In this document: positions 33,632 to 45,498 of the stretch, piece by piece | Layout of the letters: each line of letters starts with the position of its first letter | Numbering within the stretch: position 1 is the first letter of the stretch | Origin: Myrmaecium sp. VS I D KN 1 | Taxonomy: Eukaryota; Ascomycota; Dothideomycetes; Valsariales; Valsariaceae | Length of the DNA: 64,000 bases | NCBI GenBank assembly: GCA_019775845.1 | Contig: JADQAV010000018.1 | Location: 1,231,958-1,295,957, forward strand | Reading direction: 5' to 3' | Translations under genes and position numbers: made by a program | Notes under the pieces: generated by a model | Database searches by the model: none | Seen by the model: the letters and a program-made list of their open reading frames with translations, nothing else | What the model was told of the DNA's origin: nothing

Positions 33632-35212
33632 ATGTCCCCCTCCCCCGCCGACGTCGGCCTCGACGCCGACGAGTTACAACTCGAAGCGCTGGGCCACAAA
33701 GGCGAACTCCAACGCAACTTCTCCCCGCTCGCCATGCTGGGTCTCGCCTTCGCGATCCTCAACTCCTGGACCGCACTCAGCGCATCCCTCTCCCTCGCCC
33801 TGCCCTCCGGCGGCGCCACCTCCGTGATCTGGGGGCTCGTCACCGCGGGCGTGTGCAACCTCTGCCTGGCCGCCTCGCTGGCGGAGTTTCTCTCCTGCTG
33901 GCCGACGGCAGGCGGACAATACCACTGGGTGGCCATCATCGCGCGGCCGCGATGGCGACCGCTGCTCAGCTGGATCACGGGCTGGATCAACGTGGCCGGC
34001 TGGGTGGCCCTGGTGGCCAGCGGGGGGTTGCTGGGCTCGCAGCTGATCCTGGGCGCCATCGCGCTCTACCAGCCCACCTACGTCGCCCAGCGCTGGCACC
34101 AGTTCCTCATCTACGTCGGCTACAACCTGGTCGCCTTCGTCGTCAACGCCTTCGCCAACCGCCTCCTGCCCTACGTTAACAAGGCCGCCATCACCTGGTC
34201 CCTCGTCGGCTTCGCCGTCATCTGCGTCACCGTGCTCGCCTGCGCCGGTTCGCACGACTACAACTCCGGCGCCTTCGTCTTCGGCGAGTTCCTCAACGAG
34301 ACCGGCTGGCCGGACGGGATCGCCTGGCTGCTCGGCTTGCTCCAGGGCGGCCTCGGCCTCACCGGCTTCGACGCCGTCTCCCACATGATCGAGGAGATCC
34401 CCCGGCCCACCGTCGTCGGCCCGCGGATCATGGTCGCCTGCGTCGCCATCGGCACCGCGACGGGCTTCATCTTCCTCACCGTGCTCCTCTTCGTCGCCGG
34501 ACCGATCGAGGAGGTCGTCTCCGCCCCCGCCGGGCCCGTCCTGCAGATCTTCTACCACGCGACCTCCTCCAAGGCCGGCGCCACCTGCCTGCTCCTCTTC
34601 CCGCTCGTCTGCCTGCTCTTCGCCACCACGAGCATCATGACCACCTCGTCGCGGATGACGTACGCCTTCGCCCGGGACGGCGGCCTGCCCGCCTCCCGCG
34701 TCTTCGCCCGCGTCCACCGCGGCTTGGGGGTGCCCTTGCACGCCCTCGAGCTCACCCTCGCCTGCGTCCTCGTCTTCGGCTGCATCTTCCTCGGCTCCTC
34801 CTCCGCCTTCAACGCCATCATCTCCGCCTCCGTCGTCGCGCTGGGCGTCTCCTACGCCCTCCCCCTCGCCGTCAACTGCCTCCAGTGCCGCCGCGCGCTG
34901 CCCCCTGACCGCCCCTTCCGCCTGCCGGAGTGGTTTGGCTGGACGGCCAATCTGATCGGCATCGCTTATGTCATCCTAACGACAGTGCTCTTCCTCTTCC
35001 CGCCCGACCTCCCTGTCGATGCCAGTAGCATGAACTACTGCGTCGTCGCCTTCGCCGTCGTCCTCGTCATCAGCACGGTGCAGTGGTGGCTTGATGGCCG
35101 AAAAAACTTCACCGGTCCCCGTGTCGATGGCGAAGTCCTCGAGGCCGTCAAGACGCAGGAGGACGGCGAAGGGGTTATGGGTGTGGAGGAGACGGATGAA
35201 AAGAAGAGCTGA
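33632..35212 (+). CDS. Amino acid/choline permease (APC superfamily, HNM1/UGA4-like)
   Basis: This is a plasma-membrane transporter for choline, GABA or related amines and amino acids. It is one uninterrupted frame of 526 residues starting at the ATG after a C/T-rich leader. The hydrophilic N-terminus (ELQLEALGHKGELQRNFSPL) is followed by about twelve membrane segments. Family landmarks are LGLAFAILNSWTALSASLSL in the first helix, LAEFLSCWPTAGGQYHWVA, the loop with GFDAVSHMIEEIPRPTVVGP and the cytosolic word SRMTYAFARDGGLP. Such motifs are shared by yeast HNM1 (choline) and UGA4 (GABA) and a large fungal subfamily, so the substrate cannot be fixed. Third codon positions are strongly C-biased, which suggests good expression. 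The C-terminus is acidic and cytosolic (EEDGEG-type), a place where ubiquitin control commonly acts. Confidence 0.93.
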   Translation: MSPSPADVGLDADELQLEALGHKGELQRNFSPLAMLGLAFAILNSWTALSASLSLALPSGGATSVIWGLVTAGVCNLCLAASLAEFLSCWPTAGGQYHWVAIIARPRWRPLLSWITGWINVAGWVALVASGGLLGSQLILGAIALYQPTYVAQRWHQFLIYVGYNLVAFVVNAFANRLLPYVNKAAITWSLVGFAVICVTVLACAGSHDYNSGAFVFGEFLNETGWPDGIAWLLGLLQGGLGLTGFDAVSHMIEEIPRPTVVGPRIMVACVAIGTATGFIFLTVLLFVAGPIEEVVSAPAGPVLQIFYHATSSKAGATCLLLFPLVCLLFATTSIMTTSSRMTYAFARDGGLPASRVFARVHRGLGVPLHALELTLACVLVFGCIFLGSSSAFNAIISASVVALGVSYALPLAVNCLQCRRALPPDRPFRLPEWFGWTANLIGIAYVILTTVLFLFPPDLPVDASSMNYCVVAFAVVLVISTVQWWLDGRKNFTGPRVDGEVLEAVKTQEDGEGVMGVEETDEKKS

Positions 35213-37906
35213 GTGAAAGGAGTAGGGAAAGAAGTTGGATGGGATGGGCGTTTTCCTTTTTTTTTCATGTGATTTTGTGTGACAAAGAAAGAGAGAGAGA
35301 GGAGGAAAGATCGATAGATGTAGAAAGCTTCCTATTCGACAAGGAGGTCATGACATAAAACACTGTATATAGATGAGAGAGATGGTACAAAAGACATTTT
35401 TCACCTTTCAATTCTCTTGATTAAGACTTCCTAGCGGTGACCATATATCCGTTTTTCCGTCTTCGTCGCTGAAGACTGATGATGAGGGATGCGGTGGAGG
35501 AAGAAGAGGAAGAAGAGGAAGAAGAGGAAGAAACTCACAGTCCCCCCATAGCTATGAACCCAGTGAGGATATCAGATAAACAGACGTGGAGAGAGAGGAG
35601 GAAAAGTAAACAAGAAAGAAAAGAGAAAGAGAGATAGAGAGAGAAGTGTCTGACCTTTACCTTTCGCATGGTAATCCCTCTTCCTCACGTCCTTATCCTT
35701 AAGTCCTCTTCTTTAGGCCTTCTTCTTTAGGTCCTCTTCCTTAGATCCTCTTCCCTAGGTCCTCTTCCTTAGATCCTCTTCCCTAGGTCCTCCTCCTTAG
35801 GTCTTCTTCCTTAAATCCACTTCCTTAGGTCTTCTTCCTTAGGTTCTCTTCCTTAGGTCCTCTTCCTCAGGTCCTCTTCCTCAGGTCCTCTTCCTCAGGT
35901 CTTCTTCCTCAGGTCCTCTTTCCCTACCTTTTTCACATGGGATGAAAGCCGTAAATAAGCGAGGTGATGAGTCGCATCAGAGATCCGGCCCATCCATCCT
36001 TGATGTCACAATCGAGTCGAGCAGTATGCTTATCGTACATACACATATACATACCACGATGAACAAGTCCAGCCTCACCCCACTTCCGAAAGATACGAAC
36101 ATCTTTTCCTTCTCCTCGGCATGGGAAAAGGAAGAGGTGGGGGAGTTCGTCTATCCATCCATAAAGGAGTACATGTACATGTACATAGCCTACAGTACAG
36201 ACGTGAGATAGGTCGTAGAAACTTTCACCACAAACAACCATCATCGCCGTTCGAGAAACCTCGTTTAACTGTGCGACGTGCCTGGGTGGTCGGGATGAAG
36301 GGCACTGAAGTCACGAACAACGAAAGGCCGTAGGCGGCTGGTTGACCTTTACCGGCACGGATGGCGTCCAGCGGGTGTTGACATACATCCGGATACGTAC
36401 ATGCAACCAGTGAGAACGGGATGCACGACGGTTGCCACAAAACCGAAGGCAAGTGGAAAGGTTGGCAAGTGAGGCCACGGGCGAATGGTATACAGCGGAG
36501 TTGACGGGCCTTAGTATCCGATCTTCGACGTTCGAGACAGAAGTTCTGTCCTGAGGTGAGACGCCTGACACACGCTGCTGCGGCTTCCGAAACCGCAAAA
36601 GCCGCAGGACTCCGACCTTGCCGCTCTCCCTCTCACCGCCAAGAAGAGGCAAGACGAGATCACGGATTGTTGTTGTGATGTGTGGATAGGGGCGCGCGAT
36701 CGGGCCGCCGATGCCAACGGGAGCATATTTAGAACACGCTCCCGACTGAGAAAAGATAGGTCATCCCATCACATGAGAAGTGCAACAAAACACATCGTGG
36801 ACCAAAAGAGTCGAGTGTCTGACTTGGTGTCTCAGACTCTCCTCCTTGCTCTTCGGACCGTGCCGAGCGGAAGTGCCGCGTCCAGGAAGTTGGCCGAGAT
36901 TTGATTTGTTATACAGTTCAGTGCGCAAAAAAGATCATCATCGAACAGCGCCGATTGACGTTTCAGGAGGGATGGATTTACCTGATTTAGAGAAGCCCTC
37001 GGTGAGTTCCTTCACGTACTTGTCTCGTTGCGGAACCGAGCCTTTCTGCGTCAAAGGACGGCAACTGGTTGTCGTTGACATCGGCATGAATTTGCCCCTC
37101 CCGATCCCCGTCTAGACCAGGGGGGGTTTGCCAGCCATTCCATGCATGAATCCCAGATGAACGGTAAGGGTTGCAGGTCGGAAATTTTACGAGGATCAAG
37201 ATCTGGCCGATTCTCAGGGGAGAGGAGCTTCGCGGCGATTCGGAAAGTTCCACCTCTCGCTCCCGTGGCAGGTCTTGTTCACCGGCCGACCAAGCGACCG
37301 CGAGCTGTCATCGGTTCTCTCGTCGTTAAGGACGCAATGAGGTCGTGTACTACTACCGGATCGAGTCACCGTGCTCACGAAGAAGGAGAGAAATGTGGAT
37401 GTGGATCAGGGGTCGTGCAACAAACGGGGTTTTCGGGGAACGCGGCCTGTCAGAACTGTCAGAGCACCTTAATACTTCGACCACCATTCGAAAGTGGAGG
37501 GCTCTGAATGGCGATGGCCTCATTAGTATGCTGTACTAAGGAGTTCGTGGATACCAACGTGGAGTCGCTTCACAGGTACAATGGCGCCGATGCAGCGCCG
37601 ATTGGAGACGTCCGAACGACGTGGGGTGGTGATCTCATCCCGTTGACTCCTCACCGTGTTCAAAGACGATGAGCAGAAACTGCCCTCGAAGCAGTTGACA
37701 AGCCGTGTTGGACGGCCATGGAAAATATGGACGTCTTGTTGCAGCCGTTGTCCTATCCCGCAGGGAGGATTACTGAATCCGGACAATGCTGTGCCGAGCT
37801 TCTATCCGATGAGGCATCCCGCATGCCCTCGGCTCCCGCATACGAAAGTCGACGCGCAAAGCCACATGAGTCAGGCACAGGTGTCAAGGCGCAGCACGAG
37901 CGCAGG
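35213..37906. other. Gene-poor region with a minisatellite
   Basis: This region holds the 3' flank of the permease, purine-rich low complexity (GAAGAG repeats near 35500-35530, GAGA near 35590-35645) and the 14-base minisatellite described separately. Short frames at 36.3-37.8 kb on both strands have no recognisable domain. A TACATGTACATGTACATAG palindromic patch is at 36170-36190. Confidence 0.35.
35690..35925. repeat. 14-base minisatellite (CCTCTTCCTTAGGT)
   Basis: About 16-17 tandem imperfect copies of a 14-base unit CCTCTTCCTTAGGT run through this stretch. Variants toward the right have CTCAGGT in place of TTAGGT. The TAGGTCC/CAGGTCC words recall short runs in the repeat block at 56.0 kb and at 57.80 kb, but the resemblance is too short to prove common origin. 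Confidence 0.8.
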
Positions 37907-38393
37907 TATGTACGGACGAGCCTATGGAACACCCTACCTGGCGCTGGGGAGCACCCCAGTAACTCACCGTCCCCCTCATTTTAGAAGGCATTCTCGCACG
38001 CGCAGGTAACTTCAAACGCCCTCCCCTCTCCAGGCCCTTACTCACGCCCTCACTCACGCAGGCTCTTACCACGCAGGCTCTTACCACGCAGGCTCTTACC
38101 ACGCAGGCTCTTACCACGCAGGCTCTTACCACGCAGGCTCTTACTCGCTCAGGCCCTCGCTCACGCAAAACAGGCCTGCGAGGGCCCTATAAGGGGGTAC
38201 GAGGGGCCTACGAGGGGCCTACGAGGGGGCCTGCGAGGGGTATCTAGGAGAGGGCCAACGTGAGTGAGTATTTTGAGGAGAGATCAACACGTGCCTCCCG
38301 GGGCCTTGGCTGCCTGTTGAGGGAAAGTCTGGCCCACTGGGGTGCTCCCCAGCGCCAGGTAGGGTGCTCCATAGGCTCATCCGTATGTACATA
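37907..38393. mobile_element. Foldback element, 487 bp, with internal minisatellite
   Basis: The left arm, 37907-37960 (TATGTACGGACGAGCCTATG, then GAACACCCTACCTGGCGCTG), is repeated in inverted orientation at 38336-38393 with only a few differences, including a 4-base insertion in the right arm. The arms enclose about 375 bp containing six 15-base units (38056-38145) and, toward the right, an inverted counterpart of GGGCCTACGAG units (about 38180-38250). There is no coding capacity. It looks little mutated, in contrast to the AT-rich palindromic element at 56.3-57.8 kb. The mobile nature is inferred from the architecture; no clear target duplication was found. Confidence 0.6.
38056..38145. 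repeat. 15-base tandem repeat inside the foldback element
   Basis: Six consecutive units of ACGCAGGCTCTTACC occur, the first five identical and the sixth ending ACT. Ignoring the extra CCA, the core CAGGCTCTTACG is the same 12-base word that, with C-to-T and G-to-A changes, builds the palindrome at 56.3-57.8 kb. Confidence 0.9.
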
Positions 38394-40729
38394 CGGGCAT
38401 GCTCCGGTAGCCGAGATGGTGCAAGCGCGCCTAGAAAAAAAAGGCATGACCTGAAGCCGTGATTCGTCAAGGGCCGAAAATTCAGCTGGATGACATGCGT
38501 GAAGGCAGGAGTTTTTCTGAAGCGGAAATCGCAGCATCAGGCTGTTGGTGATCGTAATCGCAGAGACCTGAAGCTCACTTGAAACCGCAGCATCGATTTC
38601 GAAACTGCCACTGCCACCGCTTACTCCTTCTTGCGCCACACCCTGCTGGTTGCAAGGCAGTGATCCAAGGACGAAAATACATACCTCAGCGTGAATAGCA
38701 AGGGGATTATCGCGAAGCGGGCGATCTCAATTTGTGTTTGAAGAAGCCTTCCAGAAAACCACAAAAGGAGTAGTGCGTACTGCAGGTAGCAGACCAGGAC
38801 CGCATTTCGGTGGAGGCTTTATTTCCGGTGTGGTCCCGCGATATCGGCAACTAAGCCGCTCCCCCCACAACCGACTGCTCTTGGCCAGTAAGGTGAAGGA
38901 AGAAACAGGGGAACAGCCTAGCCTGTTGGTGAACCAGTCCTGCTCCGTGGTGCTCCACCGTCCGTTCGAGGAGTCCTCTGGGGAGGAGGAGAAAAAGGGT
39001 TCTGGGGGAAAGTCATCCCGTCGAGCCCTTTCGCGAAAGGAAGCATGCATGGCGGGGTTGACTTGCCGTTAACTATGGAATACTTGTACCTGCCTGCCAC
39101 ATCCCGGAGACTATCCCACGACACGCAGGAGGTCCTAGCCCCGTGGTGATGTGTTGTTGATCACTGAGCAAGTGTTTCCGCCGTGACGATCGCGACGCTT
39201 CATGGCCGTCCCTCTTCCCTCTCTCGCCCTCTCTTTTCGTATGACTCAAAAGACTCGACTTGTATCGAACGGCGAACACCGCCGTCGTGAAGCCATGACT
39301 GGATTGAGGAAGCTCGCGTATGTAGGCTGGACTGGGGTTGGCGAGCGAGGGTGGATTCTTTGGAGAGTCGGACGTCCACGGACGTCGTGGAAACGGTCGG
39401 GCCGAGGGACCGCCAAGCCAATGCCGGATTGAAGGTGCCCAGCACAAGAGCGTTTTACCTCCCTCACCACTTGAACAGATGTGACCTCGAGAGATGATGA
39501 CGGCGGCCAGAAACCAAAACTCAGAACTTATTCTTTATACATTTCGACATGCTCAGAGCGACAACCCAGGGTCGTGGCCTCGGAGAACCAAACTGCAGCT
39601 AGCCAGGAGGCTGAGCTGCAAGCCACTGAGGGCATGATCGGCGGCAGGAACAATAAGCTGCAGGATTCGAGGAGAACTGGAAGGATTCTTGCTTGCGTCG
39701 CAGGGCATCGCAGCCACGCGGCGCAAGGGCTGCCATGCCATCCATCATATTGCCGTGGCGGTTCCCTCAGGATTCCTCTGCATCCTCCAGCGCCCTGACA
39801 GGACAGATCCGATCTAAATCCATCCCGAGATCCCCTCAAGACCATGCTCCGGCTGCATCCAGTAGCTGAGATGGACCTTTCTCTCCCTCTCTCCCCTAAT
39901 CCCCGCAAAGAACGTCAAGCGCAAACCCTTTCTGGGTGCGGTGCTGAGCTCGCAACGGCGTCTGTCTCCATCTCAGGAAACCCCACCGCCCACAAAAACC
40001 CCTCGGACCAATTCGTCCGCCCTTTGAGCCGGCTCGCCACAAACGGTCCACTCACCAAAGCATAGCGCGACGATGGACCGTGAAGAACTGGTCCGAGCAT
40101 TTGGTTACGGCATCGCTAAAGGCACAGTATCCTTTAGTTTGCAGTGAAAAGTGGACTTCCTCGCGCTCGACCCGTTCCAACCTCCAGATGAAGGAACACA
40201 CAGGGGCATCGAAACTTGCCCCCCTCTTGCCTGTATTGCTGTAAATACTCTTTGTCAATGCGGACTCTTGACCAAAACCTCAACTCACTTTGACCTGGAT
40301 ACCTTGATTTACCGACCACGGCGTCATAAACCAGCACAATCGCCTTCCGTGCCAGCTCTCACTCGTCGTGGAAATTCTGGAGACTCCTATTAGCATCTAC
40401 ACTTCTGTCCTGCCGCCACCCAAGCCTCTCGGCCTGTCATCCAGCTGGCCTCGTTCCTAGAGCCCCGTATTTCGCTTCCGGTGCCCCTATCCGTCACAAG
40501 TCCCCTAGGTAGACGGGAGAGTGGATTCACGGTGCTAAGGGGTCTTGCGGACTGAGCTTTTCTAAAGGAGCTCTGTCCCGCTGGCTTACTCCAGCTTTTC
40601 TCTCGTTCACTCCGCACTTCGACTTGCTCTTGCGGCACTGCTTTCGCTGCCCACCTGCTGCCCATCGACGCGAAAAGCTTTACGCTCCTGGTCAATCGCT
40701 CTGCCATCCGGCAGATCCGCCCTGGCAAG
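38394..40729. other. Intergenic region, no convincing gene
   Basis: Frames of up to about 130 codons occur on both strands (for example 38734-39072 plus and 39073-39447 minus), but none has a recognisable domain or clear codon bias. The last 100-200 bases should be the promoter of the receptor-like gene that starts at 40730. Confidence 0.35.
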
Positions 40730-42142
40730 ATGGTCTGGCAGGTGGACAACTCACCTCGCGTGACGGCCTCCGTCATCATTCTTCTCGTTCTTGGCTATAC
40801 TCTGTATATGCTGCGTGTGTACACCCGACTCAAGGCGAAGACATGGGGAATGGATGACTGGTCGATGACGGTGGCCATGGTATGCTTCCTATAGGTTGAT
40901 ATACAGTCCTGTTTCCTAACTTGTTTTACCAGATACCGTTCACAGGTCTCACAGTCGCATGTCTGGGCGGTTCCTTCGAAGGCATCGGTGTCCACGAGAA
41001 ACGACTGACTGCCGGGGAGATGAGCGATGGCCTGCATGTAAATCATCCCGCGAGAGAAAAAACCAATCTTGAATTTCACACTGACCGTCACCCCAGTGGT
41101 TCTTCTTCTTCGAAGTGTTCTACTGCGGCGCCATCATCCCGATCAAGCTCAGCATCTCGCTCATGCTCATGCGCGTCGCCGCGGGCCGGAAGGCGTACGT
41201 CAACTCCCTCTGGGGCATCACCGCCATGTTCACCACCATGAACCTCATCGCCCTCCTGTACATCATCTTCCAGTGCGACCCCGTCCAATACGCCTGGGAC
41301 ACGACCATTCCTGGTGGCCACTGCAACGATGCGTACATTCTCGCGGACATCTACTACGCCACCACCGCCGTCAACATCTTCACCGATTGGTTCTGCGCCA
41401 TCCTCCCGGTCCCGCTGCTTTGGAACGTCCAGCTTAACCGGAACGCCAAGATGTCTGTCGGGTTTCTGCTGAGCTTGGGTGCACTGTAAGTTGCCGTCTT
41501 TGCCCACGCCTACGTAGACATGGCAAAAGCAACAAGGGACTCAGCCATCGCTAACACTTTTTTCCCTAACCTCACAGCGCCTCTCTCTCCGCCTGTGTCC
41601 GTCTGCACTACACCATCAATTTGACCAACTCAACCGATTACCTCTACGGCGTCGGGGACATCGTCATCTGGGGGTACGCCGAGAACGGCGTCGGCGTGAT
41701 CGTCGCCTGCCTCTCCACGCTCCGGCCGCTCTTCCGCCGGCTCCTGCGGCTCGGTGGGAGCGACTCCTCCGGCCAGACACCGGCGAAGAACTACGGCGCC
41801 CCCGGCATCCCCTCCTCCCGCCTGCACCCCTACCAGGAGTTTGAGGGCGGGTACGAGCTCGGGTCGGCGGCCGGCGGCAAGGGCGCCGGCGGCGGCATCA
41901 CCACCATCAAGGGCGGCAAGGAGGATGAGGACGAGGCGAGCTTCCGCACCAGCGGTAGCCAGGAGCATATCCTCGAGGACCTTGGCCCTGCTGGCTCGGG
42001 TCCTGGTAGCTTGTCTGGCAGCAATGGTGGTGGCGGAGGTGTGTTGGCGTCGACGGGCGCGAAGGGGGCTCGCGCGGGCGAGTCGAATTTCGCGTCGGGG
42101 ATTAAGATGACGAGGAGTGTGGATGTGAGTTATCATGTGTAG
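40730..42142 (+). CDS. PTH11-like rhodopsin-domain integral membrane protein
   Basis: Four exons are inferred: 40730-40879, 40933-41037, 41097-41485 and 41578-42142. The GT-AG introns of 53, 59 and 92 bases are in consistent phase, giving 402 residues. The sequence shows about seven membrane segments, from VIILLVLGYTLYMLRVYTRL at the N-terminus, where the word DDW follows as in fungal rhodopsin-domain proteins, to the last segment before the cytosolic tail. Further landmarks are FEVFYCGAIIPIKLSISLML, the extracellular CDP/GHC cysteines and IFTDWFCAILPVPLLWNVQL. The tail (about 140 residues) is Gly/Ser-rich with acidic stretches. Members resemble PTH11, a surface-sensing receptor of Magnaporthe, but most lack known ligands. 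There is no CFEM domain, so it belongs to the shorter class. Signalling through G proteins is an inference from the family. Confidence 0.9.
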
Positions 42143-45100
42143 GTGGGGCAAGCAGAGCCCTTTGTCCAGGGCGGGGGAGGGAAGCAAAGAAGCGGAGAGA
42201 AGAAAAGTTTTGCTGAGATAGGTCGGAGTGGGGAAGTGGCATTGCCTCCTCCTTCCCTATTCCCCATCTTTTGTCTTTCATCACCGATCTACCGTTGCCG
42301 TTACTGCTTCTCTTCTTCTTCTTTTTTTCTTTTCCTCTGTCGTTTTCACGAGACTGCCCTGTTGTCTTCTCGCTTTGTTGCTCCTTTTTCTTTCTTTCTA
42401 CAGTATACCCTGCGGTGTTATCTTTCGATTTCTTACTTTTATCTTTTTTTTGCTTTAGTATCACCCATCTCGCACATGGTCCGGGAGGGAAAGGGGGAAG
42501 ATATAAGGGCAAAGGGCGTGGATATGTACCGTACCGTATTCATCTGCGTGATATGTGTATGTACAATAGACTGTCTATATCCTTTTCTCTTTTCTTTTCT
42601 TTATCTCTGGGTTTAGGAACTCTCTCTTATGGGGTAAAACTTCGTGGGTATTGGAATCAGAATATGGGAACATCTGGTGGTCATGTCAGATCGGAGGTTA
42701 GGAATGGGGAACGGCGGGGAGTGATTAATCTAATACATATTTCTTATCTGTATACTTCTGTGTTCCATACCCTCAACCCTCTTTCTGCTCGACAGACGGA
42801 GAAGCAAAATGCGGATATTTAGAGGGTCACATGAATATGAAGAAGAATATGTTTGACATCTCTCACACTCGCCTTGCCTTGCCTTTTTCGCTTCGTCCGT
42901 TCGGGGCCTGAGGCCGGCGCTGCCCGGGAGGGATGGAGGAGTGGGCTTGGCGGCGTTTTATCCCCTCACTCTCTTCGTCGTCTCTCCCTCCCTCTAATCG
43001 CGCTGTGTAAGCGAGAAGTTGGATTAATGACGTTCGTGATCTCATCCTCTTCTTTCTTCCTCGTCTGACTCCCCTTCGACTCTCTGGTTTTTGCTCCATT
43101 CGATGGGCTTTGGACAGCCCACTGGGCCGACCTCCGATTTGGCGACCTGCGGACTAATCGGAGGTCGGCGACTGTTGAAGCTTTCTTCATGGGAACTGCC
43201 TCTTCGTTTCTGGCCTGCTTGTAGCAGCCCTATTTCTCCTTTTTCTCTCCCCTGTCGTTTCGTTTCATCTACTTTCCAATGGCCTGATGCCCTTTTCATC
43301 ATCGCCGACGTTACTATCACCGTCCTTTCCTTCTTCTTTTCCGGGCCTTCCCACGGATATCCCTATAACTGATCAGCATACATGACCTGCCATTCTGCGT
43401 CTGGCATGTGTTTGGCGCAGATAAAAAGAGCCAGGATGTCTATCGGAAGGTACTAGGGGGATCCAACCGAGGCACCATCCGGTTACCCCTCCTGATGCCC
43501 GCGTGGCCGAGCCACGAACGCCAGGTCCGCCGCCTCCCCTGCCATCCAGCCCGACTTCCATCCCAGTGACAACCGGAGGGGCAATCTGAGTCGTCCGCCT
43601 TGGGTAGCACCAAGGGCGTCCATCTCATGACTCGTGTTACATTCACTATCTTCACCGGCCTCGGCGACTACAGACAGCAACTCCCACCACCATTCCTTGC
43701 GCCCGACTCCTCCTATCACACCGCGCCAATGCGACGGCAACTTCGGCGGACGGGCAAGACATGGGCGTCGCTGTCGTTCGCAGGTGATCGTGCCCAACTC
43801 CACCGTGTGGTCGCGTGGGTCTGGGCTCCGCATGCATGCTTTTTCGTCGTCTCTATGCGGACAGGGCAGATCTATGTAATTACATATGCCCTACCGATGG
43901 AGGTGTGATGACATTGCATAAGAAGAGTGGGGGAACGACGGATGGCGAGCGAGATGCCGCTGCTCGGAAATGCAGGAACCCAGCGTCTTTCCCGTGACGG
44001 CTCGTCCCTTCGGTTTTAGCCGCCGCTATTCATCCAGGGTACATAGGGTGTTCATGCAGATGCAGAACGACTGGATGGCCTCGTGAATCTTCCTTCCGGC
44101 GTGGCGGGGCAATGCCTGCAGCATCTGTCATCTGCTGCTGTCGCGATAACACTATCGGCGAGATGTTGGATGCTGATCTAGGCGAGCCTCTTCAGGCACC
44201 GCAACGCCTTTGGCGATTGGGGTCTTACTGATAAGTTGAGAGATATCGGGATCCCTGATCTGGCGGTTGCCACGTGGATTGGGCAGTTGATAAGATGGAC
44301 AGGCAGCCCTTCCACTGAAAGCTTGTCATCCTTGTCGTCTTTGAACATCGGCGTGCTAGCGACCCCACGGCGTCGATCGTCCTCCTCACAGCAGAAGAAA
44401 TGAACCATTCCCCATCGGAGAGCTCTTGCTTTCCACACCCAGGCAGAAGCAACAGACTGCTACCACTTACCTCCTGCGGATCAAATCCAACCATCAACCG
44501 GGTTCAGGCAGGGAACAGGAGCGATGTCACACTGTAGACGAGCTCAGGGACCGCAGGTTCGAGCATGTGCTGCCTACGATGCTTCATCTGAAGACCTTTT
44601 TGCCGGTTGAGCATAGCTGACACCTCGACCGCGGACATGCGCTTCTGGACGAGACATGAAGTTCGACCTGCCTTTCCAGGCTACGCGGAGGTCGAAATCG
44701 TCCGGTCGTTGGATCATCCGCTGCAGATGGATTCCATCTCTATCAAAGCCCGTGGTAATGGGCACCCCGCAAACCATTGGTCTGCTTCTCCATATGGAAA
44801 AGTCTTCTGTGCACACGGAGCCGGAACCTCCCCTTTCATTTGCCTTTGTCGTTTCCACGCTCTTTGTCTCGGTCCAGAACCTTCCTGACCTCCTGGACTT
44901 ATGACCAGTACCCGAATGGACAGATCCCGTGCTAAATATGTCTTCAACATTCCTCGTTGTTTGGGGATGGGATCCATACCTCGGCTAACATGGCTACCCC
45001 TTGGTTGGCATCTTTTTTTCTCTCTCCGCTTGGACTCTGGCATCCTGTCATGCGTAATTTGTGTTACATCGGAGAGCGGGATCCAATTTGTACATGCATG

Positions 45101-45404
45101 CGCCCCTGTTTCGATTTCTCTTTTCAGCCTCGTCTAGGCCGAAAACCGCGTTTGCCTCCACGCAGGTAGCCGGCTTCGGGGGAACGAAGATGCGCCACCG
45201 TACGCGTCGCACGCGCCTCAACCACTTCCAACCCCTCATCACCGCCTGCCCTTCGTCTGTCATTCTGTCTGTTCACACTACAATACCACAGGGTCAACGG
45301 TCCCTTGTTGGCCTTTCAAGGGTTGCATTGCTGCTATAGCCGTAGCGACCGGATACATTCACCCCAGGTTGCGCCCGCACCCCGAAGGATTCAGGAAGAA
45401 TGAG
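42143..45404. other. Intergenic region of about 3.3 kb, no convincing gene
   Basis: The first 700 bases are T/C-rich and probably the 3' UTR and terminator of the receptor-like gene. Frames at 43.5-44.9 kb on both strands have no recognisable domain; the best composed are 44178-44438 (minus) and 44607-44888 (plus), which are not called. A remnant gene is possible. Confidence 0.35.
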
Positions 45405-45410
45405 TATAAA
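45405..45410 (+). promoter_or_regulatory. TATA box of the chitinase gene
   Basis: TATAAA lies 94 bases before the chitinase start codon, a spacing typical of a core promoter followed by a short leader. Confidence 0.55.
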
Positions 45411-45498
45411 GAGCAAGGTCATCTGCAATGGCAAACTTCCATCCCCACCTCCCATTTGGGCTACCAAACGACGAGTATCGGGGTAGAGACTGCTCAAG

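Noticed and set aside
33674-34741. 355-codon minus-strand frame
   Set aside because: It is antisense of the permease gene and has no family similarity.
38734-39072. 112-codon plus-strand frame
   Set aside because: It has no recognisable domain, isolated position and unclear codon bias; kept as intergenic.
44607-44888. Plus-strand frame with protein-like composition
   Set aside because: It starts at a non-ATG codon, the opposite strand is equally open, and no domain is seen; possibly a gene remnant.
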